Part shown: one piece after another, positions 42,666-55,010 of the stretch
Layout: each line of letters begins with the position of its first letter
How positions within the stretch are numbered: the first letter of the stretch is position 1
NCBI GenBank assembly: GCA_025210615.1
Contig: JAOARJ010000002.1
Span: 248,001-312,000 of the forward strand
Length of the DNA stretch: 64,000 nucleotides
DNA from: Candidatus Altimarinota bacterium
GTDB lineage: Bacteria > Patescibacteriota > Gracilibacteria > BD1-5 > UBA6164
Direction: 5' to 3'
Notes under the pieces: model-generated
What the model saw: only the letters and a program-made list of their open reading frames with translations
Database searches by the model: none
What the model was told of the DNA's origin: nothing
Position numbers and translations under genes: made by a program

Positions 42666-44708
42666 ATGTGAATTTTTAAACTTCATAGCAAATATACACC
42701 TAGTGAAGACCAACAAAAAGCCGTAGATGAACTTAGTAAATTCTTAAATAAATGAGAAATATATTCTACTCTTTGGTGAGTTACAGGTTCTTGAAAAACT
42801 TTTACGATGGCAAATTTAATAGCAAAGCAAAATAAACCAACGTTAATCATTGCTCATAATAAAACTTTAGCTGCTCAATTAGCTGAAGAATTTAAGGCGT
42901 TTTTTCCAGAAAATGCCGTGCATTATTTCGTGTCATATTATGATTATTACCAACCGGAAGCATATATTCAAAAAACTGATACTTATATAGAAAAAGAAGC
43001 TACTATCAATGAAGAAATCGATAGACTTAGACATGCTGCGACAGAAGATTTATTAAATAGAAAAGATGTAATAATTGTCGCTTCAGTGAGCTGTATTTAT
43101 GGTATTTGAAAGCCTGATAATTATATGTGAAAGAAGATGACTCTGAAGACCTGAGAAAATCACGCGATTGAAGATATTTTAAAAGAGTTAGTTGATATGC
43201 AGTTTACTCGCGCGGGGTATGATTTTAAACCTTGAAATTTTCAAGTTATGTGAGATTTACTTGAAATATTTCCTGCTAGTCGCGAAACTGTTTATTCTAT
43301 TGAATTTTGGTGAGATGAAATTGCTGATATCAAAAGAAGAAATTATTTAACTTGAGAAGTTTATGAAGTTTTAGATGAAGTTACACTATTCCCTGCGAAA
43401 CACGCTGTAACGACAAAAGACGCAATAGAAGCTGTAATTCCACAAATAGAAAGCGAATTAAAAAATAGATTAGAAGAAATAAAAGATAATGTTGTGGCTA
43501 CCGAAAGGCTAAAAACAAAAGTTGAATATGATATAGAAATGATGCGCGAAGTTGGTTATGTTAATGGTATTGAAAATTATTCTAGATACTTAGATTGAAG
43601 AAATGCTGGAGATACTCCTTATACTTTGATGCATTATTTTGGTGATGATTTTTTGGCTCTAGTAGATGAATCTCATATGACATTACCTCAAATTTGAGCG
43701 ATGTATAATTGAGATAGAGCAAGAAAAACTTCGTTAGTAGAAAATGGTTTTAGACTGCCTAGCGCTTTAGATAATCGCCCTCTAAAATTTGAAGAATTTG
43801 AAAAACTTATTCAAAAAGCTGTTTTAGTTTCTGCTACTCCTTGAAAACTTGATATAGAAAGGTCTACTGATAATCCTGATGATTTTTATAATTTTGATTT
43901 AACTGCTTGAGATTTTTGGAAAGCAAGCGATAAAGCCAGAATTGTACCACAAATTATGAGACCAACAGGACTTCTTGACCCTAAAATTATTGTCAAAGAT
44001 ATGGAGTTTATGGTTGATGACATTATGAGTAATATTAATAAAGTTATTGAAAAAAATGAAAGAATGCTTATTACAACGTTAACAAAGCGTTCTAGTGAAG
44101 AACTTACAGATTATCTGATTGAAAATTGAGTTAAAGTAAAATATTTACATAGTGAAATCGATACACTTGAGAGAATAGAAATTCTTACAGCACTCAGAGA
44201 ATGAAAAATCGATGTAATAGTGTGAGTAAATCTTCTTAGAGAATGACTTGATTTACCCGAAGTATCAAAAATAGCTATACTAGACGCAGATAAACAAGGT
44301 TTTTTAAGAAGTGAAAGTTCACTTATTCAAATTATTTGAAGAGCAGCTAGAAACGCTTCTTGAGAAGTTTTAATGTATTCTACAAAAAATCCTGAAACGT
44401 TAGAGCCTTCTATATCAAACGCTATGGAAAAAGCGATTTCTTTAACTAATTTTAGAAGAAAGCTACAAGATGATTATAATAAAGCTCATAATATAGAGCC
44501 AAAAACGGTTTATTCTTCAATAAAGAAAATTTGAATAAGTTCTAAAAAGAAAAATGATTATGCGTTACTTGATGAAAAATCACTTAAACAAGAGATTAAT
44601 AAGCTAGAACTTGAAATGGATATAGCTGCGGCGAATATGGAATTTGAAAAAGCAATAGAGCTGAGAGATACGATAGAACAATTAAAAAAATGAAAGAAAA
44701 AGAAATAA
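42666..44708 (+). CDS. uvrB: Excinuclease ABC subunit B
   Basis: 680 residues. Walker A GVTGSGKTFTMA (two of three glycines TGA), the beta-hairpin [56 protein letters not shown], helicase motifs V and VI (VGVNLLREGLDLPEVS; QIIGRAARN) and a C-terminal UvrC-binding helix ([22 protein letters not shown]). Complete. It works with UvrA and UvrC in nucleotide excision repair. Confidence 0.97.
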
Positions 44709-44738
44709 TTTTATTAACTAATATTTAAAATATTTATT

Positions 44739-45257
44739 ATGCCTTTTTTATTTTGAGTGCTTGTAGTATTACTTTTTTTCTGGAAAAAACAACAATTTCC
44801 TTGAAAAATAAAAATTAGTATAAATAATCTTGACTATAATTTTGACTCCATTATTAATTGAAGCCTTGTTATTATTTCAAATAAAAATATAAAAATTAAT
44901 AAAATAGAGGTTTCTATACATATAAATTATAAAAGTATGGTTCATCCTAAACTTGTATCTTCTCCTTTTTTTTATTATAATGAAATGGAAATAAATAATA
45001 CTCCAGTATTCCTAAATAAGTACAAAAAATTTTCTAAAAATTTTTCTATAAAAATATCTCCAACAAATGAAGAAGAAGTAAAAAGTTGGTGATCTCTAAT
45101 TAGTACACCTATAATATTTAAAGAATTAAGAAAAAAAGCAAATATTTTAAAAAGAATTAAAAGAAAAATTTATTGACCAAGAACCTTCATTAGCTTCAAT
45201 ATACATACAAATTATAGAACATATAATATTAATAAATATTTAAAAAACTTTAAATAA
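44739..45257 (+). CDS. Hypothetical membrane-anchored protein, 172 residues
   Basis: N-terminal hydrophobic anchor MPFLFGVLVVLLFFWKK, then a beta-rich body with KIKISINNLDYNFDSIINGSLVIISNKNIKINKIEVSIHINY and a basic C-terminus. Arrestin-like or Ig-like folds are possible, but no motif supports one. It lies between uvrB and tlyA in the same direction (30-bp and 1-bp gaps), probably one transcript. Confidence 0.6.
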
Positions 45258-45258
45258 T

Positions 45259-45987
45259 ATGCGTTTAGATAAATACCTCGCTGAACATAATCTCGCTTCA
45301 TCAAGGCAAAGAGCAATTTTATTAATCAAAGACTGAAAAGTAAAAGTCGATGATAAAATAATTTTTAAGCCTAGTTTTTTGGTGTGAGAAAAATCTAAAA
45401 TAATATTATTATGACAAGAAGATAAATATGTAGCAAGAAGCGCTTATAAATTGCTAAAAGCTATAGAAAAATTTGATATAAATTTAAAGTGAAAAATCTG
45501 CGCTGATATCTGAGCCTCTACTTGATGATTTTGCCAAATAATGCTTGAAAACTGAGTAAAAAAAATTTATGCAATAGATGTATGACATTCGCAATTACAT
45601 GAAAAAATAAAAAATAATTCAAAAATAATTAATCTAGAGAAAACTAATGCAAGAGCGTTGTCAGATAGTATTTTTTGAGAAAAATTAAATTTTATAAGTA
45701 TTGATGTAAGTTTTATTTCGCTAGAATTAATTTTACCTAATTTAACAAAATTTTTAGATAATTCTTGAAGCATAATTGCTTTAATAAAACCTCAATTTGA
45801 GGTATGACTAGAATGAATTTGAAGATGATGATTAGTCAAAAATGATAAATATAGAGAAAAAGCTATTTTAAAAATCAGAGATTTAGTGAAAAATATTTGA
45901 TTAGAAGAGATTTGATTCTGCGTGTCACCTATAAAATGATGAGATTGAAATATAGAATATTTAATTTATTTAAAAAAATCAGTATAA
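45259..45987 (+). CDS. tlyA: TlyA family rRNA methyltransferase (hemolysin A-like)
   Basis: 242 residues. N-terminal S4 RNA-binding domain (MRLDKYLAEHNLASSRQRA..LIKDGKVKVD), KYVARSAYKLLKAIEKF, SAM motif CADIGASTGGFCQIML, YAIDVGHSQLHEK and FISIDVSFISLELILPNL. TlyA 2'-O-methylates 16S C1409 and/or 23S C1920. Motif glycines are partly TGA. Confidence 0.95.
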
Positions 45988-46015
45988 TACAAAAAATTAT
46001 TTAATTATTATCGTT

Positions 46016-46810
46016 ATGAATAAAAAATATAGTTTAGCTTTAGGTTGATGAAGTGCTCGTTGATACGCTCATATTTGAGTTTACAAATTTTTACTTGAAA
46101 ATAATATAGAAGTAAAAGAAATTTCTTGAACAAGTATGTGAGCCATTGTTTGAGCTTTTATTGCGACTTGAAAAACACTAGAAGAAATAAAACAAATCAT
46201 AGATGAAGTTAAGGTTATTAAATTAATCGATTTTGATTTATCTTGAACCATAAAATGAAATAAAATATTAAAAAAATTAGAAGAGATTTTTTGAGAAACT
46301 AAAATAGAAGATTGTAAAATTCCTCTAAAAATTGTAGCTAGTAAATTACAAACTTGAGAGAAAAAAGTGTTTTCAAAATGAAAAATAGTAGATGCACTAA
46401 GAGCAAGTATAAGTGTTCCTATGATAATTTCGCCTTATAAATTTAAGTGAGAATATCTTGTTGACTGATGAGTTTGTTGTAACTTACCGGTTGAAGAATT
46501 ATCTTGAGAAAATATAATTGCAGTTAGCGTTAGTAATAGTCCTGAATTTGATTTAGATGCAAAAAATAATTTTTTATGAATAGAATTCCCAAAAGATATT
46601 ATTAAAACAAATTTTAGACTAGCAAATCATATTTTAGACTTAATGATAAGAAAAAATGAAGAACTCTCTATAAAAAATAGTAATAAAAATATTATATATT
46701 TAGAACCAAAATTAAAAAAATATGGTAGTAGCGATTTTGATAAATTAAAAGAAATTATAGAAATTTGATATAAAACAGCTCAAAAAAAGTTAATTAATCT
46801 AAAAAAATAA
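46016..46810 (+). CDS. Patatin-like phospholipase (RssA-like)
   Basis: 264 residues. Oxyanion GGGSARGYAHIG (residues 10-21, all early glycines TGA or GGT), nucleophile elbow GTSMGAIVGAF (Ser about 41), and the catalytic Asp motif VDGGVCCNLPVEEL (about 150) give a complete Ser-Asp dyad. Bacterial RssA-type enzymes hydrolyse lipids. No signal peptide, so likely cytoplasmic or membrane-associated. Confidence 0.92.
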
Positions 46811-46879
46811 CTTTATTTTTAACAAAAATAGTATATAATAAAGCATAATTAAATAAAAAATATAAATAATTTTTTCTAG

Positions 46880-48310
46880 ATGAATACAAATATTTCTCCA
46901 AATACTGCTGATAATATTGACAATATAGAATCTTTGCCTACTAAAGTGCAAGAGGAAATTAGCAAAGTTATATGAAAACCTCTAAATGCTGATTTAATAA
47001 ATGAAGAAATAGATGATATTATAAATAAATATAATCAAAATGCTGAGTTAGCTGCTATTTTTGTAGAATATATAGACCCTAGTTTACTATCTGGATTTTC
47101 TAGTGGTGTAAGAATGCAGGTTGCTGCTGATTTAGTTGAGTCTAGCAAACAAGTTCTAAATTCTCTAAACGCTTCAGAAAAAACTTCTGAAATTTTTATT
47201 AGAAATTTGGTTACTGCCTTTGCAAAAGCCTGAAAATCTATTGCTCATATAAATCTCTTTATAGAAGAAAATTATTCTACCAAAGAATCTGAAAAAATCG
47301 CAAACATAGATATTGCTGAAATTTTTCAAGAAATAAAATGAAAAGAGGCTGAGCAAAACAATTTTCTAAGTAAATTAAAAAAGGAAAGTGAAGAATTATT
47401 TAATTTTTTAGAAAAAGAAAGAATTATAATAATTAAAGATATAAACTGAAATGAAGAAATAACCATTTCGCATTTTTTTGTGAAAGATACTATATTAAAA
47501 TTAGAAGCTTGAGAAATTTCTGAGATAGAAGCATATATTGACAATATTTTTAATAATTTTAAAGATAATAAAAATTGGAAGATATTAAAAAAACTTATTA
47601 TTTCAGAAATAACTACAGACTTAGCTTATCAAGAGTTTATAAAAAGACAAGAAAAAAATTATGAAGAAGAAAATGAAACAGAAAATAATAATGAAGAAAA
47701 CAAACAAACTTCTCAAAATAAAAACAATACTCAAGAAAATAATTATTCTAGTAGAGTAGATTATTTAAATCAAAATGTTTGAGGTTGATTAAATTGTTGA
47801 TGATGAATAGTTTTATATGAAGCTGCGGTTGAATATAAATGAGAAAAAATAAAAATGCCTGTCGATATGGCGAGATGATTAAATAGCGACAATATTTCTA
47901 ATTTTGTAGATTTTTACTGAAAATTAAAACAGTTAAAATTAAATTTTTTATGGGATAAATATTCTCCAGAATTTTTTACTTTATTATCTAATAATGATAT
48001 AGATTTAAGATGAGCAATGGTAAAATGAGAATATAACAGAGTTTTGCAATCTACATTAAGTTTTATATGAAAAAATATCTGATTATTTTCAGAAAAAGAT
48101 GAAAATTGAGAAGATAAAAACACTTCTAATAAACAAGAATTTGATACATTAGGCTGAGCTCAGAAAGCATTTAAAGATATTGTTTCATCAAATATGATAA
48201 ATCGAGAAAATTATAATAGTCCAGTGTTTACTCCTGTTGAATCAATAATGATAAAGTTGGGATTAATAAATCCACAAATTCCATACTTAAATATCAGTAA
48301 ATTCAACTAA
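46880..48310 (+). CDS. Hypothetical protein, 476 residues
   Basis: Acidic, helical protein starting MNTNISPNTADNIDNIES. It has long Glu/Lys/Asn-rich coiled-coil-like segments in the middle (QEENETENNNEENKQTSQNK) and a Gly-rich stretch NVGGGLNCGGGIVLYEAA before a C-terminal globular part. No signal peptide, membrane helix or known domain. It is followed by a terminator and is convergent with the tail-fibre gene. Confidence 0.65.
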
Positions 48311-48311
48311 A

Positions 48312-48342
48312 CAAAAAAAGCTAATTTAATAGCTTTTTTTTA
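48312..48342. terminator. Bidirectional hairpin terminator
   Basis: AAAAAAAGCTA, loop ATTTAA, TAGCTTTTTTTT between convergent genes. Confidence 0.8.
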
Positions 48343-49332
48343 ATATTTATAAAACATAATATTCCCTACTCAAAGATAAGTATTACCATTAGTAGAACCT
48401 TGGTAGAATATTTTCACATTATTTCAATCTACATAAAAATTCATATTATTATTATTTCACTGAAATCATAGTTGAAAAAAATTATAACTAGGACTAAGAA
48501 AAGTATTTTCTCTATAAATATTCATTATAGATGGGGGATAAAAATCTTTTAATCAAGTATATGGTCTAAAACTAATAACCGCAAAATCCCATTCTGTTCA
48601 TCAACTTTTACTTAATGGAGAATTTTGAATATGAGAATTACTTATTTCAAAATCAACTTTTGAAATTATACTAGGCCTTACATTAATATTATATTTATCA
48701 TATGCGTCTTTAGCCGATATTGCCTTATCAGTAGAAACTATATCATTAGCTTCCGCTATTTGAATAATTCAAGGATTAGTCGTAGTTGCATTAGGGATAT
48801 CTGCCTGTAGTCAAGTCAAATTACTTCAATCTACTGCTGGAAGCTTCCCTGTTTCATCTAATTTTACTAGCTTTTCAGCAGTATTAAAGTCATTTCACAT
48901 TTTTGTTAATCCAAATCTATCTTGAATTTGAATTAATTCTCTATCATCAGTAATAACATTATTTGTTATATCAGCCAAAGGAATAAAATTTTTAGCCGGA
49001 TAATTTTCTGCTGTTTTTATTTCAGCTATTCAACTACCGTCTTCAGCATTATTTTCTCATAAATCTATCTTAGCTTGATCCACTTCTATAAAAACTTTTT
49101 TTGTTCAAGTTGTATTTATAGTTGTAACTTTTGTAGTATTTTCATAGGTAATTAAAATTTCATCTCATCCTGCTCTTGTTACTTTTATAAGAGCTTTTCA
49201 AGGATTTATTCAGGAATCAGTAACTTCAAGTCAAGAAATAACTCAAGGCATTAAAGTCGCCAAACTAGCCATAGTTATATCACTATCAAAAGTTATATTA
49301 TTCCCATTTAAACATCAAATTCTTTGTGTCAT
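48340..49332 (-). CDS. Phage-type tail fibre / receptor-binding protein
   Basis: 330 residues. The N-terminal half is beta-rich (ATLMPGVISGLEVTDSGINPGKALIKVTRAGGDEILITYE), a pattern of phage baseplate/tail proteins, followed by LVKLDETGKLPAVDGSNLTGL (about residues 155-175), a linker signature common in phage tail fibres. The C-terminal 130 residues form a different beta-rich tip. It stands alone, far from the phage-like cluster at 3.5-7 kb, next to a coiled-coil protein. It may be a domesticated fibre. Confidence 0.7.
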
Positions 49333-49351
49333 AAAAAATAATTAAAAATTA

Positions 49352-49373
49352 AAAGCCCCTTGATATTAGGAGC
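49352..49373 (-). terminator. Weak hairpin terminator
   Basis: AGCTCCT, loop AATATCA, AGGGGCT and T run on the minus strand (one wobble pair), after the gene at 49406. Confidence 0.5.
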
Positions 49374-49405
49374 TTCCGCATTATTTTTCAATGTCTTTTA
49401 TTTAA

Positions 49406-50209
49406 TTATTCTTCTTTAAGTAATTGTAAATCATCAAGTAATCCTTGTCAAGAAGCCGGTAAAATAACTGTTACATCTTTAACTAACGCCTGCTTATTTG
49501 TTTCTAAGGCATTTACAATTTTTTTAGTAGTGTTATTTAAAAATTTATATTGTTTAATAAATTTATTAATAAAAATTATATAAGTGTAAGAGTAATTATA
49601 AATTTCTCTTTGCTCTAAATAATCATCAATATTAGTAAGAGTCGCTCAAGAATCAAAATTTTCAAAATCTTTTTCCATTCTTTGTTTTATTCTTTCTATT
49701 TCGGCCTCACTTGCTGTTAAATTTCCTTTTAATAAAGTAATTTGTTCTTGCAAACTTTTCATGTTATCAATAGCAGTATTATGCCTATATTTTAATTGAT
49801 CTATGAAAAAATCTAAAGTATCCGCTCTATCACTAGAACTAGCAAGAAGCTCTTTAACATCAGTTTTTACGATATTTAAATATTCATTTATCGCTCTCAT
49901 ATTTGTTGAAATAATTTTATCTTTGGCAACTTGTTTATTCGCTAAAATATAATTTATTGTCATTACATCTTGATAAAGAGTCGCTGGAGTATTTACAATT
50001 TGCATTTGTCTAGTTCAAAGACTTGTAGCAATAGCAACTCAAGTTGTCGCGATAATATCGTTATTAATATTTTTAAAATTATTTTTGTTATCTTCTATGC
50101 TGCCATTATTATTTACTCAACTAAATAAACCTGCCAAAAAATAAATTATCAGAGAAAAAACAGCTCCCAAAGTCAATATTTTTATGATTATACCTCTTGT
50201 ATTGTCCAT
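49406..50209 (-). CDS. Membrane-anchored coiled-coil protein, 267 residues
   Basis: Single N-terminal membrane anchor (IIIKILTLGAVFSLIIYFLAGLF), then an extracytoplasmic helical domain with heptad-like coils (NMKSLQEQITLLKGNLTASEAEIERIKQRMEKDF) and a C-terminal helical region. No known domain. TGA glycines present. It precedes the tail-fibre gene on the same strand and could be its membrane partner, but a terminator lies between them. Confidence 0.6.
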
Positions 50210-50317
50210 ACTTTTTAATTACACATTATTTTTACTAACTCTATTTTATCTTATATTATAAAAAAATGCAAAAAATACAACAAAAAAATAATTTTTTAAT
50301 AAAAAGCTATAAAATAC

Positions 50318-50346
50318 TTGACTTAAGTAAAAATAAATGATAGAAT
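50318..50346 (+). promoter_or_regulatory. Sigma-70-type promoter
   Basis: TTGACT (50318-50323), 17-bp spacer, TAGAAT (50341-50346), about 65 bp before the prepilin start. Confidence 0.65.
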
Positions 50347-50412
50347 TATGCGCGATAGTTATTGATTATGTAGAAAAATATATTTTACTTATGTTAATTA
50401 ATAGTTTTGGCT

Positions 50413-51252
50413 ATGAAATCACAAAAAACACATTCTTGATTTACATTCGTAGAACTAGCTGTAGTTGTAGTGATTTTAGTTGTGCTTTGAGCAATCGCTC
50501 TTTTAAGTGTAAACAACTGTTCTTCAGTAGCTAGAAATTCAGCTAGGTTAACTGATACAAATAATATGAAAAATGCATTAGAATTATACGCTATGCAAAA
50601 TTTACATTATCCTCTTCCAGATGATTCAAAATCTATAATTTTATGATGAAGTGTAGCTTGGAGACAATGAACTTTTTGAAATGAAGTAAAAAAACAAGTA
50701 TGAAATTTTGATAAACTTCCTAAAGACCCCTTAACAAAAGAATTATTTGAATACTCAAGAGCTGAAAAATTAGATGAATTTGAAATAAAATATATTCTAG
50801 AAGACAATGATCATAAATATGCTTATAATCCAATGTTAAATACAACATTTGCTGCCAATAAAATAAGAAAAGATTATAAAACAACTTGAAATTTTAATTG
50901 AATATTTATAAAATCTTGAAGAAAATTTTTCGCCGTGCCGTCAATAATAGCAGATAATATTACTAGCAATAAAAAATTAGATGATAACGAAAAAATCAGA
51001 ATAGCCAATAATTGAGTATTTAAAGACTTTACTTTAGTAAAACTTTCTGATAATACTCCAAAAACTCAAGAAGAAAAAATAAATTTTGCTAAAAAAATAA
51101 AAACAGCTTATAGCGTGACAAATACAAATATAAAATCTAATAACAAAAATTTAAATAATATAAAATCAGATAGTACTGATGAATCTCTATACTCTGATGT
51201 TAATAAAATCCTTTGATGAAAAAATAAAAGATACCAAGCACAAGAAGATTAA
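50413..51252 (+). CDS. Type IV prepilin-like protein 1
   Basis: 279 residues. Class III signal SQKTHSGFTFVELAVVVVIL: prepilin peptidase would cut between the Gly (encoded by TGA) and the Phe, leaving N-methyl-Phe and Glu5. The N-terminal helix is followed by a soluble head with NNMKNALELYAMQNLHYPLPDD and FDKLPKDPLTK..EYS like minor pilins/pseudopilins, extended by an Asn/Lys-rich tail. It resembles the protein at 60480 and probably belongs to the same pilus. Confidence 0.88.
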
Positions 51253-51256
51253 AACT

Positions 51257-51288
51257 AAAACTTACTAAATTAATAGTAAGTTTTTTAT
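51257..51288 (+). terminator. Hairpin terminator of prepilin 1
   Basis: AAAACTTACTA, loop AATTAA, TAGTAAGTTTTTT. Confidence 0.8.
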
Positions 51289-51292
51289 TATT

Positions 51293-51769
51293 TTAAATAT
51301 CTGTGTAATTATTTTCTAATTCATCTAAACATCATACTTGAAATTTTTCTAAATTTTTTACTAAAGATTGTTTTTCATCTTCATTATAAATTCAGTCCAT
51401 TAAGTGAGCTAGATCTCAAAATATAAATTCTCTTACATCAGCAAGCATTCTTTCTCAAGCCTTGGTCAAAGATACATAGACATTTCTACTATCTTTTTTT
51501 CTTCTTATTAATCATTTTTCTTCCATATGACGAATTGTTTTACTAAAAGCAGCATACGAAGTAAAAAATTTATCTTTCATTTCTCAGATAGATGGTGATT
51601 CATTATAATAAACATAATCTAAAATAAGAACAGCTCTTATTGTAATACCAAATTTTTTTAAAAGTAATTTTTCTCAAAGAGAATTTAATCTATCTCAAAC
51701 TCTTATTAATCAAATAATAATCTTCCTGTTTAATACATAACTTCTTGGCAATTTTTTTACTCAGTTCAT
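51293..51769 (-). CDS. MarR-family transcriptional regulator
   Basis: 158 residues. The winged-helix core is visible: FGITIRAVLILDYVYYNESPSIGEMKDKFFTSYAAFSKTIRHMEEKGLIRRKKDSRNVYVSLTKAGERM, with the wing at KKDSRNVYVSLTKAG, as in MarR proteins. Its target and ligand are unknown. It is divergent from the TPR-protein gene at 52071 and convergent with prepilin 1. Confidence 0.85.
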
Positions 51770-52070
51770 AGCATTATAAGTTATTAATTAAAATTATTTT
51801 TACTAATTTTTTATTGAAAAATATATACGTTATTTATTAAAGAGTACATTATACTCTTTTTTAAAAGAAATACAAATCTTTTGTTTTTAGATACTTTAGA
51901 TATTTTTAAAAAATAGCTTTATATACATATAATTTCTGTTAAATTTATTTAACAAAAAATATCTTAATTTTCTAATGTAAGAATATTGACAGAAAAATTT
52001 ATAATTAAATTTGATTTTTAAATAAAAACATTATAATTAAATTAGTCAATATTAAACTAAATATAAAACT
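51770..52070. other. Intergenic region between MarR regulator and TPR protein
   Basis: About 300 bp, AT-rich. It holds one inverted repeat, AAGAGTA-CAT-TATACTCTTT (51839-51864), that could be an operator or terminator, and TTGACA at 51986, whose best -10 is badly spaced. No coding frame seen. Confidence 0.45.
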
Positions 52071-53417
52071 ATGAAAAAACTTGTTGTATTTTTGTTACTT
52101 ATTACAAATGCTCTAACTTCATATTGAGCATGATTTAATGTAGTTGAAAAAGAGAGTCCTTTTGATAATTGAAGTACTAAAGCGTACCAATTTTTTGAAA
52201 TTATAGAAAAAAAATTAGAAAAATTTAACACAGATGAAGATAAAGCTAAATATCTAGAAAAACTAAAGGATGCTATCACAAATTTCCTTTTAAATAAGCA
52301 TAAAGATAATGATGAAAACTGCAAAGCTGTAGAATTCTTAAAAATGCTTGTAATAAAAGAACTTTCTCTCTATACAAACCCTATTATTACTCAAAAAGAA
52401 ATAGAAGTTGAGTATGAATATCCTGAGGAAATCGTTGAAATGTATAGTGATTGAAATTTGAATTGAGTTATAAATTATTACCTTAAAGAACATAAAAAAG
52501 ATGAATATAATCTTATTCCTCTTATAAATTTGGCTTATTCTTATTATAATTTAGAAGATTATGATAATGCTTTAATTTATCTAAATAAAATTTTGGAATT
52601 AGACAAAACAAATAATTTTGCAATAGAAAATAAGCTAAATATTCTAACAAAAAATGAACAATATTATGCTAAAATAGATTTTTTAAAGAATTTAATACAA
52701 AATAATTGAACTTCTGAAGTAAAAACAGATAAAACTCCCGAAGAAACTCAATCTTATATAGATAATATTAATAAACAGATCTGAGATATTTATTTATCTT
52801 TATGAGATTATGAAAATAGTGAGATTTATTATATTAAACTAGTGAATTTGGATAAAACTGATTTATTAGATAACTTAAATTCTCAAAAACAAGAAGAAGA
52901 TAAAACATATAATTTTTATAAAGATTCTAATTTTACAAAAGATTTATTTGTCTCTTGGGTAAGCGAAACTTGAAAAGCCTTTCAAAAAGAAAAAAAATTT
53001 ATAAGTGCTATTAGATTTTATAATCTAGGACTTGAAAAATATGATGATGAATTAGATTTTTGCGATAAAAAAGCAAATATCTATATAATTTTAGAAAAAT
53101 ATGAAAAAGCTTTAGAAATCATAAATAATTGTTTAGAAAAATGAAAAAGCGCTGATTTATACTTTAAAAAAGCTGAAATTTATAATAAAAAATGAGAAGA
53201 AACAAAAGCTCTTCAAAATTACATTGAAACGATAAAATTAGCTCCTCAAAATGTAGAAGCATTAAAAGCTGCTTGAGTTATTTTAGAAAATCAGAATAAA
53301 ATAAAAGAAGCTAAAATGATTTATCAAAAGGCGTATGACGCTAGTTTTGATGTAAAAATTTTAAATAAAATTTATGAGCTAGAAAAAATCTTAGAAGAAG
53401 ATGAGAAAAATAATTAA
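52071..53417 (+). CDS. Secreted TPR-repeat protein
   Basis: 448 residues. Signal peptide MKKLVVFLLLITNALTSYGAG, an N-terminal charged region, then TPR-like repeats: NLAYSYYNLEDYDNALIYLNKILELD (about 160), QIGDIYLSLGDYENSEIYYIKLVNLD, AFQKEKKFISAIRFYNLGLEKY, IYIILEKYEKALEIINNCLEK, AEIYNKKGEETKALQNYIETIKLAPQ and a final repeat. Likely a scaffold for envelope complexes; no catalytic motif. Followed 18 bp later by the gene at 53436. Confidence 0.8.
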
Positions 53418-53435
53418 CAACTTAAATAAAAAACA

Positions 53436-54152
53436 ATGGAAAAAATAATATCTATAGCTCAGAGTCAAATAAAGTCAGAAGATTTGATTTTCTTAATTAA
53501 TGAATGAAAAGAATTGCCAAATAAAGTGTATAATTTAAAAAATTGACAATTCATAATGGTAAACAAATTAAAGCAAATAATATTTTGTTATGATAATATT
53601 TGTTATAGAATTCAAAGATGAGATATGACATATATGAAAAAAGTACACAAAGCATTACAATGATTTGAAGATATTGATGAAATAGATACTACTGAAACAT
53701 TTGAAGATATTGATAATATTTTACAATGACCAATATGGGATAAAGCTAAACAATCAGCATTAGATATAGAAAAAAGAAAAGAAGAAACTCAAGCAAAAAT
53801 AGAAATAGTAAAAATGATAAACCCTCTAAAAATGAGTTTAATTAAACACTGAACAAAATTTAATTTAGTTCAAAATAATGTTGTATCAACTTGAAATTCA
53901 TTTTATATATGAGAAGATTATGTAATATTTTTTCATAGATGAGCTTGATATTATATTGATTTACAAACAATAAAAACAAATAAAGATATCTCAGAGAAAA
54001 TTAACCAATTCTTCTCAAGTCCATTGCAAGAAAGCTGAGATTATATTTTAAAATTAAACCTATTATCTATAAGATGAATAATAGAAAAACAAGAGTTGTC
54101 ATGAAGATATCTAAAATATATCTCAAATAAAACAAAAAATAAAACTCCCTAA
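53436..54152 (+). CDS. Hypothetical protein, 238 residues
   Basis: Cytoplasmic-looking protein, opening MEKIISIAQSQIKSEDLIFL, with an acidic linker (FEDIDEIDTTETFEDIDNIL) and a beta-rich middle (FNLVQNNVVSTGNSFYIGEDYVIFFHRGAGYYIDLQTI). No domain recognised. Its stop lies within the next terminator. Confidence 0.6.
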
Positions 54153-54166
54153 TTAGGAGTTTTTTA
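54141..54166. terminator. Bidirectional hairpin terminator
   Basis: AAAACTCC(C)TAATTAGGAGTTTTTT; it overlaps the stop of the gene at 53436 and the end of the convergent gene at 54164. Confidence 0.75.
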
Positions 54167-54961
54167 AAATATTACACTTTGGCTTTCAAGAAGTTTATAC
54201 AGAATGGAATCTTGGTTTTTAAAATTTCAAATCAAAATATCTCTAGCAAGAATAGTTTCATCTTTTGTAATACTTCATTTATGCCTTTTACTTCATAAAA
54301 CTTCACTTTTATTAAGTTTAGTAAAATTATCAAAAAAATTATCACTTAATAAAACATCTTTTAAATCAACATATTTATTTAAATAATCTCTAAAACACAT
54401 TGAATAATCATTTAACTGTCCGTCTTCTTTTAAAAGTCTAAGTAGTCAGTAAAGCCTCCCGGTAGATAAAATATATCATTTATTAACAACTAAATTTAAA
54501 GATTTTTCAAGAGGGTCATTTGTTCTTAAAATTGTTTGTTTTTGTTTTTTCGCATATTTTCTAAATTGTTTTACGATAAAATTTTCAATAAATAAATCAA
54601 GCGTTTTATGGTATCAAGAAATCACAGAAAATCCATCAATGGTAGGATTTTTTTGCATATTATAAAAATTTATTTCACTTGTAGTAATCGCTTCTACTGT
54701 ACCTTGTGGTGCATTAAGTAAAAGCAATTCTCAAAAATAATCTGCAATTCTTTTTGAAATAACTTCTTCTATATTTTCGTTTAAAAATTCATGTTTTAAA
54801 TCTTCAGTCATTTTTCAAACTTTTCTTTTTGCTACTTTATGAACCTGAGATTTAACTTCTCTTTCCATCCACGCTTTAGCAACTTCAAGTTTCTTTTTTA
54901 ACTGATTATTTTCTTCTATCAATGCATTAATGTCTTGATTTTTTTTATTGTTACTTACCAT
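54164..54961 (-). CDS. Hypothetical protein, 265 residues, downstream of TraD-like ATPase
   Basis: A coiled-coil-forming N-terminus (NALIEENNQLKKKLEVAKAWMEREVKSQVHKVAKRKV), then a helical domain with basic segments (FIVKQFRKYAKKQKQTILRTNDP). No signal peptide or membrane segment. It starts 50 bp after the TraD-like gene ends on the same strand and may work with it. Function unknown. Confidence 0.6.
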
Positions 54962-55010
54962 AAAACAATTTTTATAAAATATTTATTTTTACTTTTTATT
55001 TCCCTATTTA

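Noticed and set aside
51986-52005. TTGACA..TATAAT promoter for the TPR gene
   Set aside because: Spacing is only 8 bp, outside the 15-19 bp range.
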